DNA of 64,000 nt from an uncultured Pelagibacteraceae bacterium (lineage in GTDB: Bacteria; Pseudomonadota; Alphaproteobacteria; Pelagibacterales; Pelagibacteraceae). Both the position numbers and the translations under genes were made by a program. Shown piece by piece: positions 1 through 8,949 of the stretch. How positions within the stretch are numbered: the first letter of the stretch is position 1; every line of letters starts with the position of its first letter. The notes under the pieces were generated by a model, which had not been told where the DNA came from, ran no database searches, and saw only the letters and a program-made list of their open reading frames with translations. The stretch is taken from assembly GCA_902588925.1 (NCBI GenBank), contig CACIRB010000002.1:19211-83210 (forward strand), written 5' to 3'.

Positions 1-276
1 CTAGCACCAAGAGACAGTTACTATAAAAAAACTATTTCAAATATGCAGGAGGTTATAGCAAGAGGTGCCAAAGTTCTTTTAATTACAAATAAAAGCAAAG
101 ATGAGATTGTTTCTGAGAATATTTGGGAAACTATTGAGGTAGAAAATACTAACGATGATTTACTGCCATTCCTATTAACTGTGCCACTACAAAAACTTGC
201 TTATTATTCTGCTCTTAAAAAGGGTTATGATATAGATAAGCCAAGAAATTTAGCTAAATCAGTCACAGTTGAATAA
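1..276 (+). CDS. glmS: glutamine--fructose-6-phosphate aminotransferase, C-terminal fragment (gene begins outside window)
   Basis: Frame 1 is open from base 1 (LAPRDSYYKKTISNMQEVIARGAKVLLITNK...) and ends ...DKPRNLAKSVTVE, the typical GlmS SIS-domain C-terminus. Confidence 0.93.
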   Translation, partial: LAPRDSYYKKTISNMQEVIARGAKVLLITNKSKDEIVSENIWETIEVENTNDDLLPFLLTVPLQKLAYYSALKKGYDIDKPRNLAKSVTVE

Positions 277-305
277 AGTCTAAACTCTGCTAAAACACCT
301 CTAGG

Positions 306-1691
306 TTGAATATGAAAAATTGGAAAAAAAATAGTTGGAGAAAATATCCGGTAAAACACATACCTGAGTATCCAGATAAAAAAGAACTAAATAAGGTTTT
401 AGATAAAATTGGCACTTTTCCACCCTTAGTATTTGCAGGGGAGACTAGACATTTAAAAGATCAGTTAGCTGATGTTGTAGATGGAAAAGCATTTTTACTT
501 CAAGGCGGAGATTGTGCAGAAAGTTTTGCTGAATTTAACCCTGATAATCTAAGAGATACATTCAAGTTAATTTTGCAAATGTCTTTAGTTTTAACTTACT
601 CAGCCTCATTGCCAGTAGTGAAAGTTGGGAGAATTGCTGGTCAATTTTCAAAACCTAGAAGTTCTCCAGTTGAAAGCAAAGATGGTGTTGAGCTTCCGAG
701 TTATTTAGGAGACAATATAAATGGAATGGAATTTACTGAAAAAGCAAGAATACCAGACCCAAAAAGATTATTTAAAGCTTATTCTCAGTCAGCAGCAACT
801 TTAAACCTTATAAGAGCATTTTCAAAAGGAGGTTTTGCAGATTTAAACAAAGTTCATTTATGGAACTTAGGTTATATAAAAAAAAGTCCAGAAGCTAAAA
901 AATTTAAAGATCTAGAGGATAAAATTGCTGATGCTATAGCATTTATGAGAGCGTGTGGAATTACATCAGATTTTAACAATAGATTATATACTGTGAATTT
1001 TTGGACATCACATGAAGCGTTACTGTTACCTTTTGAAGAAGCAATGACTAGAACAGACTCTACTACAGGTGAGAATCATGATACCTCAGCTCATTTTGTT
1101 TGGATAGGTGATAGAACAAGACAGCTTGATGGTGGACATGTAGAGTTTTGTAGAGGAATTGAAAATCCTATAGGTATAAAATGTGGACCAACTTTAAAAC
1201 CTGATGATTTAATTAATCTTTGTAACCGAATTAATCCAAAAAATGAAAAAGGTAAAATTACTTTAATTTCAAGATTCGGAGCAGATAATGTTTCAAAATT
1301 TTTACCAAAATTAATTAGAGCAATCAAAAAAGAAGGATTAAATGTAATTTGGTCTTGTGACCCATGCCATGGAAATACAATTAAAGCTGCAACAGGTTTC
1401 AAAACAAGACCATTTAACAGTGTACTAAATGAAGTAAAAAATGTTTTTGCATGTCACCAAAGTGAAGGAAGTTATGCTGGAGGTCTTCACATTGAGTTAA
1501 CTGGTCAAGATGTAACGGAATGCATTGGTGGAGCACAAAAAATTTCTGAAAAAGATCTTTCTTCAAGATACCATACTCATTGTGATCCTAGATTGAATGC
1601 TAACCAAGCTTTAGAATTAGCATTTATGATTTCTGATGAGATTAAAAAGAATAGCACATATTCTAAAAATGCAGATAGAGCGGCATCTTAA
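306..1691 (+). CDS. class II 3-deoxy-7-phosphoheptulonate (DAHP) synthase
   Basis: 461 aa; motifs LLQGGDCAESF, KVGRIAGQFSKPRS, WNLGYI, SRFGADNV, WSCDPCHGNT typical of type II DAHP synthases. Confidence 0.95.
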   Translation: MNMKNWKKNSWRKYPVKHIPEYPDKKELNKVLDKIGTFPPLVFAGETRHLKDQLADVVDGKAFLLQGGDCAESFAEFNPDNLRDTFKLILQMSLVLTYSASLPVVKVGRIAGQFSKPRSSPVESKDGVELPSYLGDNINGMEFTEKARIPDPKRLFKAYSQSAATLNLIRAFSKGGFADLNKVHLWNLGYIKKSPEAKKFKDLEDKIADAIAFMRACGITSDFNNRLYTVNFWTSHEALLLPFEEAMTRTDSTTGENHDTSAHFVWIGDRTRQLDGGHVEFCRGIENPIGIKCGPTLKPDDLINLCNRINPKNEKGKITLISRFGADNVSKFLPKLIRAIKKEGLNVIWSCDPCHGNTIKAATGFKTRPFNSVLNEVKNVFACHQSEGSYAGGLHIELTGQDVTECIGGAQKISEKDLSSRYHTHCDPRLNANQALELAFMISDEIKKNSTYSKNADRAAS

Positions 1692-1730
1692 TACGTTGTA
1701 AATTTTTATTAATTAAATATTCTATAATCA

Positions 1731-2468
1731 ATGAAAGTCTCAGAAAAAGCAAAGTTTATATCTAATTGGATTAAAAACTATGTAGACAATATGCCTTCAA
1801 AGGCTCAGTCTCTAGTTATAGGGATATCTGGAGGTATTGATTCGTCTGTTTCTAGCACTTTGAGTGCGATGACTGGTTTAAGAACAATAGTTTTGTCGAT
1901 GCCAATTAAGCAAAAATCACATCAACATGATTTAAGTTTAAAACATCAAGAATGGTTAACTAAAAATTTTAAAAATGTTGAAGCACATACAATTAATCTA
2001 GATGAGTTGTTTTTGGCATTTAGTTCAAGTTTATCCAAATTTGACAATGAGCATGGAATGGCAAATTCTAGAGCCAGATTAAGAATGACCACACTTTACC
2101 AAGTTGCTGCAGCTAACAAAGGTATAGTAGTTGGAACTGGAAACAAGGTAGAAGACTTTGGAGTTGGATTTTATACAAAATATGGAGATGGAGGAGTTGA
2201 TATTTCCCCTATAGCGGATTGCAATAAAACTCAAATTTGGGAACTTGGTAAAGAGCTTGGTATTTTAAAGGAAATTATTGAAGCAGCACCTACTGATGGA
2301 TTGTGGGACGACGGTAGGACCGACGAAGGTCAACTTGGACTAAAATATGAAGAACTTGAGGAAGCCATGAATAATCCCAAATCTTCTAATAGAGCAAAAT
2401 ACGAAACCATTAGAAAACAAAATTTGCATAAAATGGAGCCTATTCCAGTATGCAAAATTCCAAATTAA
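1731..2468 (+). CDS. nadE: NH3-dependent NAD(+) synthetase
   Basis: SGGIDSSV P-loop, GTGNKVEDFGVGFYTKYGDGGVDISPI; no glutaminase domain (245 aa). Confidence 0.94.
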   Translation: MKVSEKAKFISNWIKNYVDNMPSKAQSLVIGISGGIDSSVSSTLSAMTGLRTIVLSMPIKQKSHQHDLSLKHQEWLTKNFKNVEAHTINLDELFLAFSSSLSKFDNEHGMANSRARLRMTTLYQVAAANKGIVVGTGNKVEDFGVGFYTKYGDGGVDISPIADCNKTQIWELGKELGILKEIIEAAPTDGLWDDGRTDEGQLGLKYEELEEAMNNPKSSNRAKYETIRKQNLHKMEPIPVCKIPN

Positions 2469-2513
2469 TCAAATAGATTCACAAATCTATCTTTTAAGTA
2501 TATTTCTAAAATT

Positions 2514-3869
2514 ATGAATAATGATATTTTTTTAACAAATAATCTTACAAACAAAAAAGAAAAATTTGTTCCCATAGACGAACAAAATGTAAGAATGTAT
2601 GTCTGTGGACCAACAGTTTATGATGATCCTCACATTGGAAATGCAAGACCAATAGTTGTATTTGATATTCTATATAAAATTTTTAAAAAAAATTATTCTA
2701 AAGTTACTTATGTTAGAAATATTACAGATGTAGATGATAAAATTATCAAATCTTCAAAAGAAAATAATATTTCAATTTCAGAATTAACAAACAAAGTAAC
2801 CAAAAGTTTTGGTGAAGATTGTAATTATTTAAATTGTGAAACTCCAAATCACCAACCTAAAGCAACAGAAAATATTGACTCGATGATTCAAATGATCTCT
2901 GAATTAATCAAAAAAGGTTTTGCTTACAAAAACAATGACCATGTTTATTTTGAGGTTAAAAAGTTTAAGGATTATGGTCAGCTATCAAATAAAAAATTAG
3001 AAGATTTAATTGCTGGATCAAGAATTGAAGTAAGTGAAAATAAAAAAAATTCAGAAGATTTCGTTTTATGGAAACCATCAGCAAGTGATGAACCTTCTTG
3101 GGATTCTCCATGGGGCAAAGGAAGACCAGGATGGCATTTAGAATGTTCAGCGATGTCAAAAAAATTTTTAGGAGAAGAGTTTGATGTTCATGGAGGTGGT
3201 ATTGATTTAATATTTCCTCATCATGAAAATGAGATAGCACAGTCAAGATGTGCCAATGGTACAAAGGTATTTGCTAATTTTTGGTTACATAATGCTTTTA
3301 TCACTATGTCCAATGAAAAGATGGCAAAATCTCAAGGTAATATCTTAAAAATCAAAGATTTTAGAAACAATATCAGTGGTCAAGTTTTAAGACTAGCTTT
3401 AATGAGTGCGCATTACAAACAGCCATTAGATTGGAATGATAAACTTTTAGAAGATTGTGAAAACACAATAAACAAATGGTACAATGTTTATGTAGAAAGC
3501 AATAACAATAAAGATATCTCTAATGAAATTCTTAAACCACTTTATGATGATTTAAATACACCAGGTTACATTGCAAATTTGCACCAATTATATGAGAAGG
3601 CTCAAAAAGGGGATGACAATGATAAAAGTTTATTTGTTTCTGCTTGTCAGTTTGTGGGTTTGTTTAATCAAAATAAAGATGAGTGGTTAAGCTTCAAAAC
3701 AAGCAGAGCCTCTATTTCAGAAGAGGAAATCTCACAGAAAATTGATGATAGAAATAAAGCAAGAGAAAACAAAAATTACGAAGAAGCTGATAAAATTAGA
3801 AATTATCTTTTAGATAAAGGTGTTTTAATAGAAGATAAAGATGGTAAAACGACCTGGAAATTTAAATGA
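2514..3869 (+). CDS. cysS: cysteinyl-tRNA synthetase
   Basis: YVCGPTVYDDPHIGNARPIVVFD, WHLECSAMS, HGGGIDLIFPHHENEIAQS, KMAKSQGN. Confidence 0.97.
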   Translation: MNNDIFLTNNLTNKKEKFVPIDEQNVRMYVCGPTVYDDPHIGNARPIVVFDILYKIFKKNYSKVTYVRNITDVDDKIIKSSKENNISISELTNKVTKSFGEDCNYLNCETPNHQPKATENIDSMIQMISELIKKGFAYKNNDHVYFEVKKFKDYGQLSNKKLEDLIAGSRIEVSENKKNSEDFVLWKPSASDEPSWDSPWGKGRPGWHLECSAMSKKFLGEEFDVHGGGIDLIFPHHENEIAQSRCANGTKVFANFWLHNAFITMSNEKMAKSQGNILKIKDFRNNISGQVLRLALMSAHYKQPLDWNDKLLEDCENTINKWYNVYVESNNNKDISNEILKPLYDDLNTPGYIANLHQLYEKAQKGDDNDKSLFVSACQFVGLFNQNKDEWLSFKTSRASISEEEISQKIDDRNKARENKNYEEADKIRNYLLDKGVLIEDKDGKTTWKFK

Positions 3870-5467
3870 GTAAAGAACAGCTTTATATTTTTGATACAAC
3901 ACTACGTGATGGAGCGCAAACACAAGGTGTAGATTTTTCTATTGATGATAAAGAGAAAATTTCATCTGCATTAGACTTGTTAGGTGTTGATTATGTAGAG
4001 GGCGGTTGGCCAGGTGCCAATCCAACAGATACAGAATTTTTTAATAAAGATCACAATTTCAAATCAACAAAATTAACAGCATTTGGAATGACAAAAAAAT
4101 CAGAACATAGTGCTGAAAATGATCCAATGTTATCATCATTAATTAATTCAAAAAGCTCATCTGTTTGCTTGTTTGGTAAATCATGGGATTTCCAAGTGAA
4201 AGTTGCCTTAGGAATTACTAACGATGAAAATTTAACAAACATAAGCGAAAGTACCAAACATATTGTTAAATCAGGTAAAGAATTCATGTTTGATGCTGAG
4301 CATTTTTTTGATGGATATAAATCCAATCCTGAATACGCATTGTCTTGTTTGAAAGCTGCATATAATAATGGAGCAAGATGGATAGTTTTATGTGATACTA
4401 ATGGTGGAACATTACCACATGAAATTTCAAAAATTGTTACTGAAGTAAGCAAACATATCCCAGGAAAAAATTTAGGAATACACGCTCATAATGATACTGA
4501 AAATGCAGTAGCTAATAGTCTCGCTGCAGTTCAAGCAGGAGTAAGACAAGTTCAAGGAACTATAAATGGATTAGGAGAAAGATGCGGTAATGCTAATTTG
4601 ATGTCTATAATACCCTCATTTTTTTTAAAAAAAGATTTTTCTGATAAATTTAAACTGAGTATTAAAAGAGAAAATTTAAAAAATTTAACTCAATGTTCAA
4701 GATTGTTAGATGAAATATTAAATAGAAAACCTAATAAACATTTACCTTATGTTGGTGCTTCTGCTTTCTCACACAAAGGTGGAATGCATGTATCTGCAGT
4801 TCAAAAAGATCCTAAAACTTATGAGCATATTAATCCTGAAGAAGTTGGAAATTCTAGAAATATTGTAGTTTCAGATCAATCTGGACAATCAAATATAATG
4901 TCTAGATTAAATTCAATTGGTATTAATGTTCAGAAAAGTGATCCGAAGATTAAAAAACTTTTAGAAGAAGTAAAAGATAGAGAGTTTATCGGTTATAGTT
5001 ACGATGGTGCCGACGCATCTTTCGAATTACTTGCAAGAAGATTAATGGGAGAGATACCAAGATACATTTCAATTAATGAATACGATGTTTCTGTAAAGAA
5101 AGACAAAACGGGAGAGATTATATCTTACGCTAAAGCTCAATTAGAAGTAGATGGAGACAACATTTTATGTGAAGGACAAGGAAATGGACCTGTGAATGCT
5201 TTAGATAATGCAATTAGGAAGAATGTTAATAAGTTAGCTAAATATTCTGAGTATTTAAAAGATCTGAGACTTGTTGACTATAAAGTTAGAATTTTAAACA
5301 CAGGTACAGAGGCAGTTACTAGAGTTAGTATTGAAAGTACAGACTCTAAAGGAGTAAACTGGTTCACTATCGGAGTATCGCCTAATATAATTGATGCTTC
5401 ATTCAAAGCTTTAGTGGATAGTTTAGATTATAAATTATTTAAGGATAAAGCGCCTGGAAGTTTATAA
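3866..5467 (+). CDS. cimA: citramalate synthase
   Basis: DTTLRDGAQTQGVDFSIDDK, EGGWPGANPTD, GIHAHNDTENAVANSLAAVQAGVRQVQGTINGLGERCGN; 533 aa. Confidence 0.9.
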   Translation: MSKEQLYIFDTTLRDGAQTQGVDFSIDDKEKISSALDLLGVDYVEGGWPGANPTDTEFFNKDHNFKSTKLTAFGMTKKSEHSAENDPMLSSLINSKSSSVCLFGKSWDFQVKVALGITNDENLTNISESTKHIVKSGKEFMFDAEHFFDGYKSNPEYALSCLKAAYNNGARWIVLCDTNGGTLPHEISKIVTEVSKHIPGKNLGIHAHNDTENAVANSLAAVQAGVRQVQGTINGLGERCGNANLMSIIPSFFLKKDFSDKFKLSIKRENLKNLTQCSRLLDEILNRKPNKHLPYVGASAFSHKGGMHVSAVQKDPKTYEHINPEEVGNSRNIVVSDQSGQSNIMSRLNSIGINVQKSDPKIKKLLEEVKDREFIGYSYDGADASFELLARRLMGEIPRYISINEYDVSVKKDKTGEIISYAKAQLEVDGDNILCEGQGNGPVNALDNAIRKNVNKLAKYSEYLKDLRLVDYKVRILNTGTEAVTRVSIESTDSKGVNWFTIGVSPNIIDASFKALVDSLDYKLFKDKAPGSL

Positions 5468-5469
5468 AA

Positions 5470-6333
5470 ATGAAAATTAAAAAATTTTCAGAAAAACCTT
5501 CAAATATAGATAGTAGAATAGGGGCAAGGCCTATTGTTTGTTATCCAAATAACACAATTGAAGATAAAAATTTAAACATTCTGCATTCTGCAAGAGAGCA
5601 CTTGATTAAAAAAGATGAAGTAATTATTCCTCCAAGGGATGCAAAAACTTTCGAGGTAAAATTTGGTGAGTTTTTTAGAATTGAAAGTGTAGATGGCCCA
5701 CAAGTAGGAGATCTAAATTTATTTAATTTAAATAATTTAGAGGAAAAATTTTACTCAGGCAAAACAAGAGCTTTATATGGAACACATCTATCTGTTGGAG
5801 ATAAAATGTTTAGTAGCTTTCCATACCTTAGATCTTTAGCTACAATAACTTGGGATACTTTAGATTGGTATGATTATGACAAAGACGGCGGCTCTGTTCA
5901 TGATGTAATTGGTACTAGATGTGATCCTTATACCTCAAAACTTTTAAGCGGTAATGATTACCACTACTGTTGTCATTCAAATCTAACAAGGGCATTAGTT
6001 AAAGAAAAAAATGTTAAATTAGACCATGCTGAAAAAATAGTTCATGATGTATTAAATGTATTTATGCTAACTGGTTTTACCAATGATACAAAACAATACT
6101 TTATGAAAGCTAGTCCAGTTAGACCAGGGGATTATCTAGAGTTTTTTGCTGAAACAGATTTATTGGGGGCTCTTTCTGCTTGTCCAGGAGGAGATTGTGG
6201 ATCTGAACATTCTTCTGATGTTGCAAAATGTTATCCTCTAAAAGTTTCTATTTGGTCTGTAGATCCTAAGTATTTAACTGATATTAAACCGTCTGCTATT
6301 TCAAGTTATAACAGAAATCATGGCATCGATTAA
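5470..6333 (+). CDS. DUF1989 / urea-carboxylase-associated family protein
   Basis: DGPQVGDLNLFNL, FSSFPYLRSLATI, GTRCDPYT...YHYCCHSNL, CPGGDCGSEHS; family-like Cys-rich motifs. Confidence 0.8.
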   Translation: MKIKKFSEKPSNIDSRIGARPIVCYPNNTIEDKNLNILHSAREHLIKKDEVIIPPRDAKTFEVKFGEFFRIESVDGPQVGDLNLFNLNNLEEKFYSGKTRALYGTHLSVGDKMFSSFPYLRSLATITWDTLDWYDYDKDGGSVHDVIGTRCDPYTSKLLSGNDYHYCCHSNLTRALVKEKNVKLDHAEKIVHDVLNVFMLTGFTNDTKQYFMKASPVRPGDYLEFFAETDLLGALSACPGGDCGSEHSSDVAKCYPLKVSIWSVDPKYLTDIKPSAISSYNRNHGID

Positions 6334-7046
6334 TGTCTGTTAATAATATTTCTTTCATTTTACACAAACCTCAGCTTTCAGAAAATATTGGAGCTTGCGC
6401 AAGAGGAATGAAAAATTTCAATTTTCAGAAACTAATTATTATTGATCCTAAACCAATATTTCCTAACGATAAAATTTTAGCAACTTCAGTAGGAGCTAAG
6501 AATATTATTAACAAAGCAAAAAATTATGAAAATTTAGAAAAGTCTTTAAAAAATATTGATACTGTAATCGCAACATCTGCAAGATTTAGGAATAAAAATA
6601 TTAAGCATATTCAGTTAGAGGATTTAAAAAAAATTAATTATAAAAAGAAAGTAGCTTTCTTGTTTGGATCAGAAGCATCTGGTTTATCTAACAATGAAAT
6701 TAGTTATGCTAATTATACCCTTCAAATTCCTACAAATCCTGATTTCAAGTCATTAAACCTTTCTCATAGTCTTATAATTATTGCTCAATTTGTATCAAGC
6801 ATCATTAATTCAAGGGTTTCCTCTTTTGATAAATCCAATAAAGTAAAATCAGCTTCTAAAAAAGAAATAGTTGCTATGGCTAATTTATGTATCAAGAATC
6901 TTGAGGAGATTAATTTCTTTAAATCAAAAGAGAAGAAACCAATAATGCTAGAAAACCTAAGAAATATCTTTTATCGAATGGAATTATCATCAAAAGAATC
7001 ACGCATTTTATCTGGTGTATTTTCTAGTTTAGGTAAAAAACGTTGA
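6333..7046 (+). CDS. SpoU/TrmH-family RNA methyltransferase (TrmJ-like)
   Basis: LHKPQLSENIGACARGMKNF, LFGSEASGLSNNEI, LNLSHSLIIIAQ. Confidence 0.88.
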   Translation: MSVNNISFILHKPQLSENIGACARGMKNFNFQKLIIIDPKPIFPNDKILATSVGAKNIINKAKNYENLEKSLKNIDTVIATSARFRNKNIKHIQLEDLKKINYKKKVAFLFGSEASGLSNNEISYANYTLQIPTNPDFKSLNLSHSLIIIAQFVSSIINSRVSSFDKSNKVKSASKKEIVAMANLCIKNLEEINFFKSKEKKPIMLENLRNIFYRMELSSKESRILSGVFSSLGKKR

Positions 7047-7074
7047 TTGACAAAAGTAAGAGTAAGTTTATAAA
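7047..7074 (+). promoter_or_regulatory. putative sigma70-type promoter of rpsD (TTGACA-N16-TATAAA)
   Basis: TTGACA at 7047-7052, TATAAA at 7069-7074, 16-nt spacer, 12 nt upstream of the rpsD ATG. Confidence 0.7.
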
Positions 7075-7086
7075 GCCCTCTATTAA

Positions 7087-7704
7087 ATGACAAAAAGATT
7101 AAACTCCAAACATAAAGTAGACAGAAGATTAAAGGTTAACCTATGGGGTAGACCAAAAAGTCCATTTAATACTAGAGCTTATGGACCTGGTCAACATGGT
7201 CAAACAAAAACATCTAAACCTTCAGATTATGGAATTCAGTTACAAGCTAAACAAAAATTAAAAGCTTACTATGGAAATATTAATGAGAAACAATTCAGAA
7301 ATATCTATAAAAAAGCAGTTATGCTTAAGGGCGATACTGGTGAAAATTTAATTGGTCTTTTAGAAAGAAGATTAGATGCAGTTATCTATAGAGCAAAATT
7401 TGCAACTACTATTTTCTCAGCTAGACAATTAATCAATCATGGTCATGTAAGAGTTAATGGAAAGAAAGTAAATATTGGAAGTTATTTAGTTAAAGAAGAA
7501 GATTCTATTGAAATTAGAGATAAATCAAAAGAATTAGCAATAATTGATATAGCATTAGCGAATAAAGAAAGAGAAACACCTGAGTACATTCAAATGGATG
7601 AAAAAAATAAAAAATTAAAATTCGTAAGAGTACCGAAATTTGAGGAAGTTCCTTATCCAGTAATCATGGAACCTAACTTGGTTATTGAATATTATTCTAG
7701 ATAA
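7087..7704 (+). CDS. rpsD: 30S ribosomal protein S4
   Basis: [32 protein letters not shown]4 domain [22 protein letters not shown]. Confidence 0.97.
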   Translation: MTKRLNSKHKVDRRLKVNLWGRPKSPFNTRAYGPGQHGQTKTSKPSDYGIQLQAKQKLKAYYGNINEKQFRNIYKKAVMLKGDTGENLIGLLERRLDAVIYRAKFATTIFSARQLINHGHVRVNGKKVNIGSYLVKEEDSIEIRDKSKELAIIDIALANKERETPEYIQMDEKNKKLKFVRVPKFEEVPYPVIMEPNLVIEYYSR

Positions 7705-7707
7705 CAA

Positions 7708-8385
7708 ATGATACAAAGAACATCTAGAGAGCATGTTCTAAAAATTTTAAAAGAAAATCAAAATAATTGGAAAATTTTGGATATTGGATCCAATATAGCT
7801 CCAGTAGAATTTGCACAAACAGTTGCTGATGTTCAAAATTTTTCTAAATTTTATGAAGAAAAAAATAAAAAATTTGTTTTAATTAAAGACAAAAATCTTC
7901 CATTCTCAAATAACCAATTTGATTTTGTTTACGCTAGTCATGTAATAGAGCATGTGGAAGATTTATCTTTTTTTATAAGTGAACTAAAAAGAATATCAAG
8001 AAAAGGATATATTGAACTTCCATCAATACTGGAAGATAATCTTGTTCTTTCAACAAATAGTAGTGACGATCATAAATGGATGTTCAAATTTGATGATGTT
8101 GAGAAAGTTTTATTAGTTGAAAAGAAAAAACAATTAATTGAACCATTTATAACACATGGAGTTTTATTTGATTCTTTGAGAAAAAATTTTAGAGATAGTT
8201 TAGTTTTAGAACTTTATTGGGAAAATGAGATAAATTATGAATTTAGAGATTTTACTGTAAAAGCAAAAAAACCTATTTTCTTCTCAATAATAAAAAAATA
8301 TTTTAGTCACTTTGTAAGAAAAAATAAAATAACTTCACTGTTTATAGTTTTAATATTAGTTTTAATACTAGTAATGATAAATTAA
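7708..8385 (+). CDS. class I SAM-dependent methyltransferase with hydrophobic C-terminal segment
   Basis: KILDIGSNIAPVEFA, LPFSNNQFDFVYASHVIEHVEDLSFFISELKRI; C-terminal ITSLFIVLILVLILVMIN. Confidence 0.75.
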   Translation: MIQRTSREHVLKILKENQNNWKILDIGSNIAPVEFAQTVADVQNFSKFYEEKNKKFVLIKDKNLPFSNNQFDFVYASHVIEHVEDLSFFISELKRISRKGYIELPSILEDNLVLSTNSSDDHKWMFKFDDVEKVLLVEKKKQLIEPFITHGVLFDSLRKNFRDSLVLELYWENEINYEFRDFTVKAKKPIFFSIIKKYFSHFVRKNKITSLFIVLILVLILVMIN

Positions 8386-8386
8386 T

Positions 8387-8719
8387 TTAATTTTTAAAAT
8401 TAATACCTTTGTCTTCAAGGACTTTCTTAAGCTCTCCATTTTCATACATTTCTTTTACGATATCGCATCCTCCAACAAATTCTTTTTTAATATACAATTG
8501 TGGAATTGTTGGCCAATCACTGTAAACTTTAATTCCTTCCCGTATATTTTGATCCTCTAAAACATTTACTCCCTTAAAATTTACTTCTAGAATTTTTAAC
8601 ATATTTGATACAGCCATTGAAAAACCACACTGTGGAGCATCGGGGGTTCCTTTCATAAATAAACAAACCTCATTGTTGTCTATATGATCTTGAATTAAAT
8701 TTTTTGTAGCTTCATCCAT
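8387..8719 (-). CDS. grxD: monothiol glutaredoxin, Grx4 family
   Basis: CLFMKGTPDAPQCGFSMAVSNML, WPTIPQLYIKKEFVGGCDIVKEM. Confidence 0.95.
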   Translation of the reverse strand: MDEATKNLIQDHIDNNEVCLFMKGTPDAPQCGFSMAVSNMLKILEVNFKGVNVLEDQNIREGIKVYSDWPTIPQLYIKKEFVGGCDIVKEMYENGELKKVLEDKGINFKN

Positions 8720-8949
8720 TAATGCTCCTTTGTTTTAATTGCTAGGGCATGTAACTCATTTCCCATTCGTCCCTTTAAAGAATTATATACCATTTTGTGT
8801 TGTTCAATTTTACTTTTTCCTGAAAATTGAGAAGATGTCACAGTCGCTGAATAATGATTTCCATCACCTGCTAAGTCTTGAATTTCAACAACTGCATCAG
8901 GCATTGCCTCTTTAATTAAACTTTCAATTTCTTTTAAATTCATTGCCAT
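8719..8949 (-). CDS. BolA family protein
   Basis: MNLKEIESLIKEAMPDAVVEIQDLAGDGNHYSATVTSSQFSGKSKIEQHKMVYNSL; the listed ORF start (8976) overlaps purL, so the start is more likely MAMNLKE at ~8949 or MNLKE at ~8943. Confidence 0.88.
   Translation of the reverse strand: MAMNLKEIESLIKEAMPDAVVEIQDLAGDGNHYSATVTSSQFSGKSKIEQHKMVYNSLKGRMGNELHALAIKTKEH

Noticed and set aside
1091-1402. Minus-strand ORF inside the DAHP synthase gene
   Set aside because: Fully antisense to a strong CDS and without recognisable motifs; typical shadow ORF.
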